Origin: Echinarachnius parma
Lineage: Eukaryota; Echinodermata; Echinoidea; Clypeasteroida; Echinarachniidae
Length of the DNA: 64,000 nt
Assembly (NCBI GenBank): GCA_037951105.1
Contig: JBAMJV010009000.1
Location: forward strand, 57,572-121,571
Reading direction: 5' to 3'
Made by a program: the position numbers and the translations under genes. The notes under the pieces were generated by a model. It was not told the origin of the DNA. It saw only the letters and a program-made list of their open reading frames with translations, and searched no databases. Below are positions 47,801 through 51,818 of this stretch, in pieces. Every line of letters starts with the position of its first letter. Position 1 is the first letter of the stretch.

Positions 47801-49709
47801 GTCATCCACCGCTTCAACACTGCCGGGACAAAAATACAATACAATACAATACATGAACAAATCCATGGAGTGGATTGTGGATGTCACATGCTTTGGTTTT
47901 GTTTCCAACTACAGCAGGGGAATCAACTTGAGAAATGTTGCACTTCATAACAAATATTTTAAAAACGTAGCAACATGTCTCAAGTATGTTATAACTGCTA
48001 AGTTTTGTTAATTTTGACAATGTTACTAGATCCATTTAAGGTTATTGTTCACTGTTGCACTTCATACAAATGGATCTACATACGTAGTAACATTGTCAAA
48101 ATTAACAAAACTTAGAAGTTCTCACATACATGTAGCTTGATGTATTCCTATTACCAAATAGATGAATGGAACCGGTTTAGGTTTTCTGAATTTATCTTAT
48201 TAACCCGTTCCCTTCAAGATTCTCGAATTCCCATATACTTTGTACATAGTCCACATAGTCCACCCTGTTCACATTTAAGCAACAGGTTAATACAGATATT
48301 TTGATTGAAGAGTTTGGACCGTCTACAGCGTTAGTGCAATGAAATAGCAAATATCACTCTGCATTTTACTTGGTCACATGACATTCATTTACCATGGAAC
48401 TTTTACACACCACTCGGACTCAGTGGACCTATCAGATCACATAAATACACATTTTATCAACCCTTCCTCAGTTTTTGCAATATGTTCTAGATGTCCAAGT
48501 TACTAGATCTCTTTACAGACTACACAGTACAAGTGATGCTCCAGAGGCCAAGGGGCAATCAATCAATATCAATGGTTCACTGCTGCTCAAACAAAAGCGA
48601 GACAAAGAATACAGGATAGGAAATATAAAACAGTAGCATCTATTATAAACTACAGATGGGGAAAAACTATCTAGGGGAAACATGTGTGCGGTCTTTGAGA
48701 AAAATGCAAACCAGGATAAGAGATTCTGACATCTGTTAGTTCCAAACGAAACCATAAATGTTCCTTGATAACTTTATAAGGTTTTATATGGGCAATTCCG
48801 GATGAGAGGAGCCAAAAATGGAAAATTTAAAAGTTTATGAAATACAATTTCAAAGCATGTTTTGGGTGGACAACGTCCTAATAAGGTCATTTGTCATTAA
48901 TGAAGATAAATACACGTTTGCAAAACAGACTACTACGCTTCAAAGTTCAAATTGGATAATGAAACAGAAAGTTTAGTGTACAAGAGAATACATGTAATTT
49001 ATGGCACTTTAATTATGACAAAATCTATCACTGTATTCAGCTATTTCTTTCAATTTGTTAACAAAGGAGTGTAGTAGTGTACATGTATGTAGATATGCCA
49101 ATAATAAATTAATGTTCAGTTTGTTTGATTTGTTGCTTTAAAATTTTGTTTTTATCATGGACAATGATCATACAGTTCATATTCCAGTCATAATTGTGCA
49201 TAGTTGATGGTAAATTAATTGTTATCAATTGCATAGTTGATGGTAAATTAATTGTTATCAATTGCAAATACATCAATAATATTGAAACATCTTAAATAAC
49301 TTATCAAAAGAAGATTTTCATAAAAGTTGTAAACAATCCATAGAGGACTTGGGGTGTAGTTTAATAGAACAAGACACGCAATAGCTGTAGCATCATGTTG
49401 TGTATTGAAATTAAACTTGTATTAAAGTAGATGTGGAGAGCCAATGAAAATGCTACCACTTACCAGTACCATCCACTCAAACTCTCTGCTTATGATGGTT
49501 GTTGTACTGCAGTTACATTATTATCTTTTTTATCAGAATGCTTGAAATGTTAATGTGCGTGTTTGCTCATCTAATCAATTTCATTTAATAAATGCAGAAA
49601 TATATATTTGTGCTAGAATGAGAAAGGGGACTCACTCAGTTCCGGCAGCCATGACAACATTGTGGCGATCAGTGATGATAGGTGAAGGGTTACACAGCAG
49701 ATGGCTCAT
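8252..49709 (-). CDS. KMT2E: KMT2E/SETD5-family chromatin regulator (PHD + SET), whole gene, 21 coding exons
   Basis: Spliced coding exons on the minus strand give about 1,990 residues from MAAGT (stop at 8254-8252). Vertebrate KMT2E is about 1,860 and SETD5 about 1,440. Seen: DHNY at 44-47; PHD finger Cys/His ligands at 101-143; SET region about 318-441 followed by a Cys cluster 442-455; MTREERKME helix near 625; KTKK plus NEW block 838-848; RWLRQA 914; TPLKKR about 956; SLSEYRKRR 1490; Gln/Pro-rich C-terminus. Block order matches KMT2E. Known of the family: a chromatin-bound regulator whose PHD binds methylated H3K4 and whose SET lacks the canonical catalytic residues. The PHD is closer to KMT2E than to SETD5, whose PHD is degenerate. 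I infer a single invertebrate KMT2E/SETD5 orthologue. An in-frame ATG 19 codons upstream (49709) precedes MAAG and is preceded by an in-frame TAG, so the exact start is open. Gene identity is firm; the transcript model needs cDNA. Confidence 0.93.
9468..9565 (-). CDS. KMT2E: KMT2E exon 20
   Basis: 98 nt, residues 1767-1799. [20 protein letters not shown] then [13 protein letters not shown]; no recognised domain. Supported by phase continuity (1 in, 0 out), acceptor GATGCAG and donor GTAAGT. Confidence 0.82.
9956..10188 (-). CDS. KMT2E: KMT2E exon 19: polyproline exon
   Basis: 233 nt, residues 1689-1767. [15 protein letters not shown] then [15 protein letters not shown], and two proline runs ([10 protein letters not shown] and [10 protein letters not shown]) that could bind SH3/WW domains (inference). 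A second possible acceptor 12 nt inside the exon (ATTCACAG) would keep the frame and drop four residues. Donor GTGAGA, phase 1 end. Confidence 0.87.
10282..10687. mobile_element. Long inverted-repeat element TAAAGGGGCAGGAAATCC
   Basis: Arms of about 130 bp pair almost throughout (CTTACTGGATGCGATGAGAG against its complement; ATAATCAATATTTTACGGAC against its complement), around a non-paired core of about 120 bp. Located in intron 18, about 95 bp upstream of exon 19. Confidence 0.8.
10880..11037. mobile_element. Tc1/mariner-type MITE (ACAGTCAAACCTG family), diverged
   Basis: TTCTATACAGAGGTTCCATA and GGCTGCTAAGACTTG match the intact 30907-31057 copy; ends are eroded. Confidence 0.5.
11081..11682 (-). 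CDS. KMT2E: KMT2E exon 18: SLSEYRKRR block
   Basis: 602 nt, residues 1489-1689. [20 protein letters not shown] matches KKKVSLLEYRKRQREARKS of KMT2E, followed by Ser/Pro/Lys-rich sequence and a more ordered end, [20 protein letters not shown] and SLLMEESHV. Ends in phase 2 at donor GTAATT. A degenerate copy of its 5' end and adjacent intron lies about 20 kb away at 31370-32100. Confidence 0.92.
12065..13438 (-). CDS. KMT2E: KMT2E exon 17: large Ser/Thr/Pro-rich exon
   Basis: 1,374 nt, residues 1031-1488, phase 0 at both ends. Low-complexity, presumably disordered, rich in Ser, Thr, Pro, Glu and Asp. Short blocks recall KMT2[21 protein letters not shown] and [12 protein letters not shown]. It ends STPVKKK, equivalent to the QNPPQKKK that precedes SLLEYRKR in vertebrates. 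Splice sites TTTGCAG and GTAACA. Confidence 0.92.
13560..15130. other. Intron sequence (intron 16), nothing recognised
   Basis: A/T-rich; no repeats or exons seen other than the candidate cassette exon just beyond at 15137. Confidence 0.5.
15137..15211 (-). CDS. Candidate cassette exon between exons 16 and 17
   Basis: 75 nt, open in the frame needed, bounded by acceptor CCCTCCTAG and donor GTTAGA. Both edges are phase 0, so it could be included or skipped without disturbing the flanking phase 0 exons. It would encode 25 residues beginning [15 protein letters not shown] and ending LPARK. I see no clear vertebrate counterpart. Support is only splice-site logic and an open frame, so it may be chance. 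Confidence 0.35.
15372..15545. mobile_element. Tc1/mariner-type MITE (ACAGTCAAACCTG family)
   Basis: Left end AGTCAAACCCGTCTTGACAG, right end TCACTATACACAGG then TTTGACTGTA. Its right part is duplicated in tandem next to it. Confidence 0.65.
15478..15640. repeat. Tandem duplication, unit about 80 bp
   Basis: TAGAGGTCAC(A/C)TGTCACTTC through GACTGTACTATTAAAAA occurs twice in a row, the second unit starting at 15558. Confidence 0.8.
15914..16238. mobile_element. 222-bp palindrome between 50-bp direct repeats
   Basis: 15968-16189 is a near-perfect inverted repeat (AATAGACCGCTTCTG ... CAGAAGCGGTCTATT, with the central AACTAGGTCCGGCAAGC pairing). It is flanked by direct copies of ATTGGCTTAGTGCCACC onward: 15914-15970 and 16187-16238. 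Confidence 0.85.
16335..16677. mobile_element. TA-type MITE rich in CGTCA motifs
   Basis: Ends CACTTATCAATTGTATGACG and its exact complement, flanked by TA on both sides (16333-34, 16678-79). The interior repeats GTGCGTCA and TTCGTCAAAA units. Confidence 0.85.
17068..17175 (+). mobile_element. SINE-like 3' tail, copy 1
   Basis: TACCCGATGACCATGGGTAA, AAGCGCTTAGAG and GCGCTATATAAAT followed by ATT repeats. Shared with 28313-28419. Confidence 0.55.
17186..17418 (-). CDS. KMT2E: KMT2E exon 16: TPLKKR block
   Basis: 233 nt, residues 953-1030. [17 protein letters not shown] matches DLTTPLKKRRFYQLL of KMT2E, followed by a Pro/Ala/Gly-rich region ending DLETVVEE. Acceptor ATTTCCAG, donor GTATGT, phase 0 end. 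A SINE-like tail (GCGCTATATAAAT) sits just beyond the donor at about 17147-17160. Confidence 0.9.
17808..17925 (-). CDS. KMT2E: KMT2E exon 15: RWLRQA block
   Basis: 118 nt, residues 914-953. [16 protein letters not shown] matches KKRWLKQALEEENS of KMT2E; the preceding KK comes from exon 14. It ends in Ser/Pro-rich sequence in phase 1 at donor GTAAGA. Confidence 0.9.
18414..18475. mobile_element. Half copy of the AACCCGTTCAGGAC element
   Basis: GATTTCGCTATAAAG through GGGACCAGTCCTGAATGGGT matches the right part of 53036-53128. Confidence 0.6.
18527..18558. repeat. GGGGGCA minisatellite, four units
   Basis: Four 7-bp units in tandem in intron 14. Confidence 0.85.
19693..21402. mobile_element. 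Possible TTAAAGGA-ended element interrupted by a LINE
   Basis: Left TTTAAAGGAGAATTCCGG and right GCTGTAGTTCCTTTAA are inverted at their tips. The LINE remnant at 20183-20887 sits inside. Pairing beyond the tips is weak. Confidence 0.3.
20183..20887 (-). mobile_element. 5'-truncated LINE, C-terminal ORF2 remnant
   Basis: A 206-codon open frame (20887-20267) encodes the region after the RT catalytic core: [44 protein letters not shown]. After the stop comes a short 3' UTR with GGGTACTCGACAGG and a (AGAAGT)n tail. It sits inside other repeat DNA (about 19693-21402) in intron 14. Confidence 0.88.
22109..22395. mobile_element. Inverted-repeat element, TCACACCCAAGCCGTTCTCG ends
   Basis: Left TCGCTACGCTCCTTATCCCC and CATTCATAAATTTGGCA pair with the right arm. 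About 55-bp arms, 287 bp total, in intron 14. Confidence 0.75.
22870..23085 (-). CDS. KMT2E: KMT2E exon 14: NEW block
   Basis: 216 nt, residues 842-913, phase 0 at both ends. [20 protein letters not shown] then TIKTEQ, corresponding to HLVNEWLSEKNEKTG...LRITTD in KMT2E, followed by Ser-rich sequence ending GLGSAKK. Acceptor GTGAACAG, donor GTAGGA. Confidence 0.9.
23280..23475. repeat. CAT/CAC-rich low-complexity tract
   Basis: Imperfect ATC/ACC triplets next to the exon 13 donor. The Asp-rich frame across it on the minus strand is an artefact. Confidence 0.85.
23501..23750 (-). CDS. KMT2E: KMT2E exon 13: Ser-rich region ending PKTKK
   Basis: 250 nt, residues 758-841. [18 protein letters not shown], a Ser/Thr/Pro-rich middle, then [11 protein letters not shown], matching KYPKTKKHLVNEW in KMT2E across the next intron. 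Ends in phase 0. A degenerate copy of its 5' part lies in the upstream intron near 23950-24095. Confidence 0.9.
23950..24095 (-). repeat. Exon 13 shadow (5' part plus upstream intron)
   Basis: Matches 23664-23810: CATCATCTGCC, AAGCTGTTGTGCCTGCTTCT, TGGAAAAACAAAC and AATAAAGCACC. The acceptor AG has become GG. Confidence 0.8.
24294..24663. mobile_element. CATAGCTGCCAAC inverted-end element, copy 1
   Basis: Left CATAGCTGCCAACATTTG, right AACAGTTGGCAGCTATG. Its interior shares GCGCGAAGTCC and GCCGGGGTCCAG with 34238-34625. The right end lies 4 bp from the exon 12 donor. Confidence 0.8.
24669..24763 (-). CDS. KMT2E: KMT2E exon 12: Arg-rich segment
   Basis: 95 nt, residues 727-758. [20 protein letters not shown] then [11 protein letters not shown], the counterpart of the QQRRRHRTVS segment of KMT2E. 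Acceptor TTCACAG, donor GTATGC, phase 2 end. An inverted-repeat element ends 4 bp beyond the donor. Confidence 0.88.
25190..25855 (-). CDS. KMT2E: KMT2E exon 11: acidic region and MTREERKME helix
   Basis: 666 nt, residues 505-726. It begins KWVQP followed by a Leu-Pro repeat encoded by a CTCCCC minisatellite, then Pro/Ser/Gly-rich and acidic segments. Near residue 625 comes [19 protein letters not shown] with [11 protein letters not shown] after it, almost identical to the [18 protein letters not shown] helix of KMT2E, a probable coiled coil. Then Gln-rich sequence. Phase 0 at both ends; donor GTAAAA is weak. Confidence 0.93.
26229..26262 (-). repeat. Exon 10 shadow (3' end with donor)
   Basis: CCTTACTTCTGCATTGTTAG repeats the exon 10 end and donor, 114 bp downstream; donor GTAAGG is kept. 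Confidence 0.7.
26351..26537 (-). CDS. KMT2E: KMT2E exon 10: post-SET-like Cys cluster
   Basis: 187 nt, residues 442-504. C442, C448, C450 and C455 in [15 protein letters not shown] resemble the NCKYKVDCACLK...CPV cluster after the vertebrate SET domain. Then a basic stretch and [17 protein letters not shown], matching KLSPLRLSVSNN. Ends in phase 0. Confidence 0.93.
26600..26896. mobile_element. GGGGGGTGTTTCACAAAG inverted-repeat element
   Basis: Left GGTGTTTCACAAAGATCCTA, right arm its complement. About 297 bp in intron 9; type seen in many marine invertebrate genomes. Confidence 0.8.
27342..27360. repeat. Poly-C run (19) beside exon 9 donor
   Basis: Nineteen C, 25 bp from exon 9. Confidence 0.9.
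27385..27494 (-). CDS. KMT2E: KMT2E exon 9: C-terminal SET
   Basis: 110 nt, residues 406-442. [20 protein letters not shown] then [16 protein letters not shown], matching PKGTEITIAFDFDYGNC of KMT2E. The position of the usual catalytic Tyr in F-D-Y is Phe (F437), as in vertebrate KMT2E, so methyltransferase activity is doubtful. Splice sites TTTGCAG and GTAAGT. A 19-C homopolymer (27342-27360) sits 25 bp beyond the donor. Confidence 0.94.
27703..27790 (-). repeat. Exon 9 shadow (5' part)
   Basis: TCTCCACCAACACAAAG, GAAAACCATCAATAGCAACA and CCGAACCAGCAAAA match 27437-27500 at roughly 80%. The acceptor CAG is now CTG. Confidence 0.8.
27866..28005. repeat. Tandem duplication of the exon 8 donor region
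   Basis: CTAGATCCCTTAAGAT through TTTTCCTCACCTCT occurs twice (27866-27932, 27933-28005). The authentic donor is in the second copy. Confidence 0.75.
28004..28121 (-). CDS. KMT2E: KMT2E exon 8: SET core
   Basis: 118 nt, residues 366-405. It encodes [20 protein letters not shown] then [19 protein letters not shown]. Active SET domains have an N-H-S-C-x-P-N motif here; this protein has R397-K398-S-C-S-P-N, as KMT2E and SETD5 also lack the Asn-His pair. Ends in phase 0 at donor GTGAGG. Confidence 0.95.
28205..28280 (-). repeat. Exon 8 shadow with intact acceptor
   Basis: GACAAGCACATGGAGATAGG and TCTGTGAATAAAAAC match exon 8's start and acceptor exactly; the shadow acceptor is 120 nt upstream. 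Read through, the frame meets TAA after about 13 codons. Confidence 0.85.
28313..28419 (+). mobile_element. SINE-like 3' tail, copy 2
   Basis: TATCCGATGACCGGGGTAAT, TGTAAAGCGCTAAGAG and GCGCTATATAAAT ending in (ATT)n, in KMT2E intron 7 next to the exon 8 shadow. Confidence 0.6.
29540..30120. repeat. Tandem repeat, unit about 180 bp, about three copies
   Basis: GATGGAGCCATGTGCTGTGG then TGTGTGTTTATTA recurs at 29709, 29889 and 30068 with a more diverged unit from 29540. Located in intron 7. Confidence 0.85.
30327..30425 (+). mobile_element. SINE-like 3' tail, copy 3 (diverged)
   Basis: TGTATCCGTTGACAAGGGTG, GTAAAGC and GTGCTATATCAAAT; a weaker match to the copies at 17.1 and 28.3 kb. Confidence 0.4.
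30907..31057. mobile_element. Tc1/mariner-type MITE, ACAGTCAAACCTG ends
   Basis: CAGTCAAACCTGTGTATAG at the left, GACAGGTTTAACTG at the right, TA on both sides; 151 bp. Confidence 0.85.
31455..31700. repeat. Dispersed CTTGCC/GGCAAGT repeat, one copy
   Basis: TGCCTGGGGCAAGTAGAAA and GGCAAGTAAATTTCA. Related segments at 15890-16320, 33290-33530, 45880-46310, 51280-51430 with 51827-51955. Family not identified. Confidence 0.5.
31737..31886. mobile_element. GGGCCCTGTTT inverted-end element
   Basis: Left GGGCCCTGTTTCATAAAA, right TTAATTAAACAGGGCCC; 150 bp. Confidence 0.65.
32420..32447. repeat. Poly-A-rich run
   Basis: A run of about 20 A within A/T-rich sequence resembling a LINE 3' UTR (32220-32447). 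Confidence 0.6.
32805..32868 (-). repeat. Exon 7 shadow (3' end with donor)
   Basis: TGGTCCAACCGTTGGAGGGA matches exon 7's end; its donor reads GTAAGT, 141 nt downstream of the real GTGAGT donor. Confidence 0.8.
32978..33262 (-). CDS. KMT2E: KMT2E exon 7: pre-SET linker and N-terminal SET
   Basis: 285 nt, residues 271-366. [16 protein letters not shown] corresponds to the helix before the SET domain. Then [20 protein letters not shown] and [11 protein letters not shown], the SET-N part, as in the vertebrate IIEYRGKFMLR. It ends SNGWTKK in phase 2 at donor GTGAGT. A partial copy of its 3' end, with a GTAAGT donor, lies 141 bp downstream. Confidence 0.93.
34238..34625. mobile_element. CATACCTGCCAAC inverted-end element, copy 2
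   Basis: Left CATACCTGCCAACATTTG, right TGGTTGGCAGGTATG; same interior motifs as 24294-24663. In intron 6. Confidence 0.8.
35619..35689 (-). CDS. KMT2E: KMT2E exon 6: short basic exon
   Basis: 71 nt, residues 248-271, encoding [19 protein letters not shown] and a few more residues. It is found by phase continuity: exon 5 ends in phase 0 and exon 7 needs one base to finish a GT codon. Acceptor CTCCACAG, donor GTAAGT. It is separated from exon 5 by about 7.2 kb that contains the intact LINE. Confidence 0.85.
35985..39700 (-). mobile_element. Near-complete CR1/jockey-group LINE
   Basis: ORF2 plus about 680 bp of A/T-rich 3' UTR, ending in a short (CAAA)n-type tail on the minus strand near 35990-36004. 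The 5' boundary is not visible; 39660-40800 may hold leader sequence. The intact ORF2 implies recent insertion. Confidence 0.8.
36670..39657 (-). CDS. Intact LINE ORF2: endonuclease + reverse transcriptase
   Basis: 995 codons without a stop or frameshift. An APE-type endonuclease occupies about residues 45-260: LLHINARS (N53), GITETWL (E83), MYRPPHS, GDYNINL (D189), TLIDNIF and SDHLPI (D256, H257). Reverse transcriptase follows at about 535-800: [26 protein letters not shown] (630-638), [13 protein letters not shown], and the catalytic FADDT (715-719). The C-terminus has the [10 protein letters not shown] and WNNLPNHI motifs common in this group. It belongs to the CR1/jockey group of non-LTR elements; exact clade not resolved. 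No ORF1 was recognised upstream. It lies in intron 5 of KMT2E in the same orientation. Confidence 0.95.
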   Translation of the reverse strand: MYIEFIHMNFDIEINQDVTENESRYYTIDDFNAAFNLNNDDHNQQSLSLLHINARSMNKNFESMDLFFSSIQHFPFSIIGITETWLNNKSPPLFNIENYKLIRVDRNYGRGGGVALYIHDSLLFKERPDLHVDGSEYIFIEIINKQAKNILVGVMYRPPHSNIDMFVDGLEESLSLISRENKIIYLMGDYNINLLPPAFNNIGLRLLTTLSSYSLHPHINKATRITNVTETLIDNIFSNICNEDTQNGILYFDISDHLPIFVISPTIKLSKLEPMKYIYVRKETDANIQSFRDDLASESWADVYNLVDANNAYDIFLNKLMYYYNKNIPLVRIKLNKNKAKKPWITRGILRSIATRNRLYKKALRSKDNNDLDKYKKYRNKLTSIIRLSRKLYYSNKILSTQNNNSLWNIIKDLTGKKKHINTNINVNGQDINNLKECANLFNDYFVNIGPTLASKIDAGNNNFSQYLFEPSENSLFFTPTTIYEVVCIVQSLKSSKSSGQDGLSMNLIKQIIHFIVSPLVYIFNISLSTGSCPNLLKVAKVIPIYKKDDPSKLQNYRPISLLSSISKVLEKLVYNRLISFLNEHNILIPNQFGFRKNHSTDFALIQLCDKIIESLAKKEYVIGIFMDLSKAFDTIDHTILLHKLEHYGIRGLALSWFEDYLKNRTQYVYYYSNSSSKLNLTCGVPQGSILGPLLFLIYVNDIIRSSNILTYILFADDTNIIYSHKNIDTLVDTVNHDLCNISLWFKCNKLSLNISKTNFIRFRTINSQDQPQCNLFIDGLSLVEKQSTKFLGVTIDSNLSWNEHIHNITILISRNIGILYKMKYLINDKSLFTLYNTLILPYITYCNIIWANCSKMKINSIFLLQKRAIRICTHSNYLANSNPLFSQLKTLKVYDIHTLQTAIFMYKYTSKTLPASFLNFYLLNVNVHSYLTRHAHDYHLNNPKLSLALRSIRHHGPDIWNNLPNHIKIRTSLYSFKANMKTYLLTQYSLLDLT
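40812..41142. repeat. Direct duplication, left copy
   Basis: About 330 bp (CATGCGTAACACCATGGCTG to CATTCACGGTGTATG), over 95% identical by eye to 41567-41909. Confidence 0.9.
41143..41566. repeat. Poly-G minisatellite, three units of about 130-180 bp
   Basis: Each unit has AGGGCATAATAATGTTTTAT, a G run (17, 13 and 24 bases) and GTTACCTCCTTGGTTTTAGG. Lies between the two direct copies. Confidence 0.85.
41567..41909. repeat. Direct duplication, right copy
   Basis: Partner of 40812-41142, with a slightly longer TA run. Confidence 0.9.
42900..43147 (-). CDS. KMT2E: KMT2E exon 5: basic, Lys-rich linker
   Basis: 248 nt, residues 165-247. It opens with [15 protein letters not shown], then [17 protein letters not shown] matching the QHTPTSITLT motif of vertebrate KMT2E/SETD5, then a very Lys/Glu/Arg-rich tract ending in seven lysines. 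A nuclear-localisation role is likely but inferred. Purine-rich (GAA/AAG) codons make this the least complex exon. Splice sites are CACCAG acceptor and GTAAG donor, ending in phase 0. Confidence 0.9.
43545..43729 (-). CDS. KMT2E: KMT2E exon 4: PHD finger
   Basis: 185 nt, residues 103-165. It completes the PHD finger: C115, C118, H123, C126, C140 and C143 join C101 and C103. The core [12 protein letters not shown] with W121 is nearly identical to vertebrate KMT2E, where the PHD reads H3K4me3. It ends in phase 1 after TIKRKQI at donor GTAAGT. A Tc1/mariner-type terminal sequence (GTCACTATACACAGG) lies in the intron just beyond the donor, 43501-43530. Confidence 0.95.
43824..44397. mobile_element. 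TTAAAGGGATAGTTGAG MITE, full length
   Basis: TTAA at both edges, ends AGGGATAGTTGAGTTCTGG and CCAAAACTCAACTATCCCT; 574 bp, no ORF. TTAA flanks suggest piggyBac-type targeting, although the tips are not the usual CCC. Confidence 0.8.
44711..44889 (-). CDS. KMT2E: KMT2E exon 3: DHNY motif, proline segment, start of PHD
   Basis: 179 nt, residues 44-103. It starts exactly with [18 protein letters not shown], the counterpart of DHNYGARPPPTPP in vertebrates. DHNY fits the (D/E)HxY motif by which KMT2E binds HCF-1 (known of the family; binding here is inferred). It ends with TRCI plus TG, giving the first PHD zinc ligands C101 and C103, the latter split over the intron. Confidence 0.92.
46975..47176. 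mobile_element. CTGCCAAC inverted-end element, short diverged copy 3
   Basis: GAACTGCCAACATTCAC at the left and AACTTGGCAGCTCTG at the right; interior shortened. Confidence 0.5.
47262..47360 (-). repeat. Exon 2 shadow (3' half with donor)
   Basis: CCGATAGGGCAGGCCCAGGT and ACAATTCCCATTGTGA match the exon 2 end and adjoining intron. A 7-bp insertion shifts the frame. Donor GTGAGT kept. Confidence 0.85.
47708..47819 (-). CDS. KMT2E: KMT2E exon 2
   Basis: 112 nt, residues 6-43, joining exon 1 in phase 2 and ending in phase 0 at donor GTAAGT. It encodes a Ser/Thr-rich stretch ending SHYLGLPYQ, matching the SYIGLPY segment of vertebrate KMT2E. A degenerate copy of its 3' half with a GTGAGT donor lies 403 bp downstream (47262-47360). 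Confidence 0.88.
47998..48115. repeat. 118-bp near-perfect palindrome
   Basis: CTAAGTTTTGTTAATTTTGA at the left, its complement at the right; about 45-bp arms around a short loop, in intron 1. Confidence 0.85.
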
Positions 49710-49840
49710 CACTAGACTGGAGGTGTGGCTTTCCTACATCGGAGGGGCGGCAACGAGACTCTCTTGTCGGGCTGGATTGCAGACTTTTTGTGGTTTGTGC
49801 CACAGAAGGCACACATGGCAAACACTAGTCTGGTATGCAC
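49636..49840 (-). CDS. KMT2E: KMT2E exon 1 (5' UTR plus start codon)
   Basis: Coding part 49652-49636 encodes MAAGT plus two bases of codon 6 and ends at donor GTGAGT. It aligns with the internal MAAGS/MAAGSD of vertebrate KMT2E/SETD5. A second in-frame ATG at 49709 would add [10 protein letters not shown] and nine more residues; vertebrates also have 18 residues before MAAG, beginning MS, but otherwise there is little similarity. A strong acceptor (pyrimidine-rich, ending CTGCAG) sits just beyond 49840, so I place the exon's 5' edge there and infer an upstream non-coding exon. A 34-codon upstream ORF beginning MCAFCGTNHKK lies in this leader in another frame. Confidence 0.7.
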
Positions 49841-50799
49841 CTGCAGCAGGACGTGAGAAGGAGAACACAAACGCACATGAGTCAAGAGTCGGCATGATAA
49901 AGCCAACCATTGAACATACATGAGTACAAGTACATGAAGATCTAAACCCCTCACAAACAATTCTGCAATTCAAGTTTGAGTATTGATATCTGTCTTGTTA
50001 TTAAATTATCCAACTTCAATTTGATAGCACTGTCAAGCCTGTTTTGTTTTCCACTTTACATTGGTGCCCCATTTGTTATGAGTATCAACTACATGTGAAT
50101 GTGCAATACATCTGAATATAGAATATAGAATATAGAATATAGCCTTGTCAAAAGTGAAATGTTGTGAAATGTTGGAAAATGCAATGTTATTATCGTTGAT
50201 ATCAATGTGAATTCTCCATTTGTTTGGAGGAGTAACAAGAGAGATATGAACTAATAATCTAATATGAACGCTCTAACTTGAATTGCATAACTTTTTTTAG
50301 GGGATTATTATTGTAGACTGTACATTAATGCACAAGTATAATGTGCACAATGACGTTGGTACACAAGTATGGGTGTCGTGCTTCTCTGCACAAAAACACA
50401 CAATTCAATACAAAGCTCTCAGCACATACAACCGAGCTGAGAGCTACTGTACGCTCTCCCAAACTGGCATACATTGTAATACTAATGCCTACACATGTAC
50501 AGACTCTAGCAGTAGACAACCACATATTCAGTGTCCTTGTACACACATGCAAGTACTGTCAGCCACACTCTGTGTGTACATTCGGACTGTACATGTACAG
50601 TACATGCACATGTAGTGAATTACTCAACACACATGATTGTACAGTTGTATGCATAAGATCTTAAATGAAAATGAATACTATGTACATGTACAGAGAAGCA
50701 TGCACACTACACTTTCACCACTCAACCACTTTCATTATATCTGCACATGTCATTAGATAGTGTATGTTAATATGTACTTCTTTTCTTCTCACATTTATT

Positions 50800-51096
50800 C
50801 TCTTGAACAGATTTTACATGTTTTATATAATCTTATAGTTTAGTAGTTATTAGTGTGTCCACTATTGTAAATACTTAGTGTAGAAAATAGTGTAGAATGT
50901 TATTTAATCTTGCCTTAGTCAAATGTAAGCATATCGTCTATTCATGTACATAGGGTCCTACGCCCCACTAGCAAAAGTTGCTATTTCTGTAGGGTCCTTT
51001 TACCAGTTTGTTTGTCAACATTTCTTATATTCATGTATGATTGTTATATTGTTATCTTATTGGTAATAAAGTTATTCATTCATTCATTCATTCATT
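50800..51096 (+). mobile_element. LINE 3' UTR remnant with (ATTC)n tail
   Basis: The segment has GGTCCTACGCCCCACTAGCA and GTAGGGTCCTTTT, then TTGGTAATAAAG and (ATTC)6, typical of a 5'-truncated non-LTR 3' end. No coding sequence remains. Confidence 0.55.
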
Positions 51097-51440
51097 GATT
51101 ACAGATTTATACAAAAAAATAAATGATTCATACTGCACTGCTGACTGCTATACAACAGAATCTCTAGCTAAAATATTCTAATTTATTTTAGCTACTTGGT
51201 TTATTCTTTCTACAACAATATTCAAGCAAGGGTATCCAGAGAGCAAACATTTGTTTGCATGAAACTACATGAAACTATATTCATGTGTCCAAACTAAAAC
51301 ATTTTCTGTTTGCCCGTTCGGGAAATTAAAATCATGAATGTTTAAATTCAACTTGCCCAAATAGAGAACACATAAGTTTGTAATTGTCCCCCAGCATGTA
51401 AAATTGTAACGTGTAACAAAATTAATCAGGCTACATTAGG

Positions 51441-51818
51441 CCCGGGGGGGGGGGGGGGGGGCACTCAAATTATTTTTTGACTGGGGTGTGCCTCACAGAA
51501 CACTGAAATGGGGGTCTTAAGAGCTGACTACAAGCACAAAATATAGGGTATTTGGAGCTACAAAAACCCTGAACGGGAGTTAAGCCTTAAGGGATCTAAG
51601 GAGACCCCCAAATGGTGGTCCAAGAGTGACTAGAAGAAGAATAATGGACTTGGCGCTACTCAACTACCTAGCCAAGTCATTCCAGGGGTCTATGGAGCGG
51701 CAATTTTTGAAAATCGGGTATCTTGAGAGCGGCAATCGGGTGAAAACGGGGGTCTTGTAAGCAGCACATACCTGTCTTACATTATACATGAGTGCCCCCC
51801 CCCCCCCCCCCCCCCGGG
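51441..51818. mobile_element. hAT-like element with poly-G terminal repeats and 8-bp TSD
   Basis: Ends CCC then 18 G then CACTC, and GAGTG then 21 C then GGG. Flanked on both sides by ACATTAGG (51433-51440, 51819-51826), an 8-bp duplication typical of hAT transposons. 378 bp, no transposase. Confidence 0.85.

Noticed and set aside
49555..49923. 122-codon plus-strand frame
   Set aside because: Overlaps KMT2E exon 1 in antisense; no independent support.
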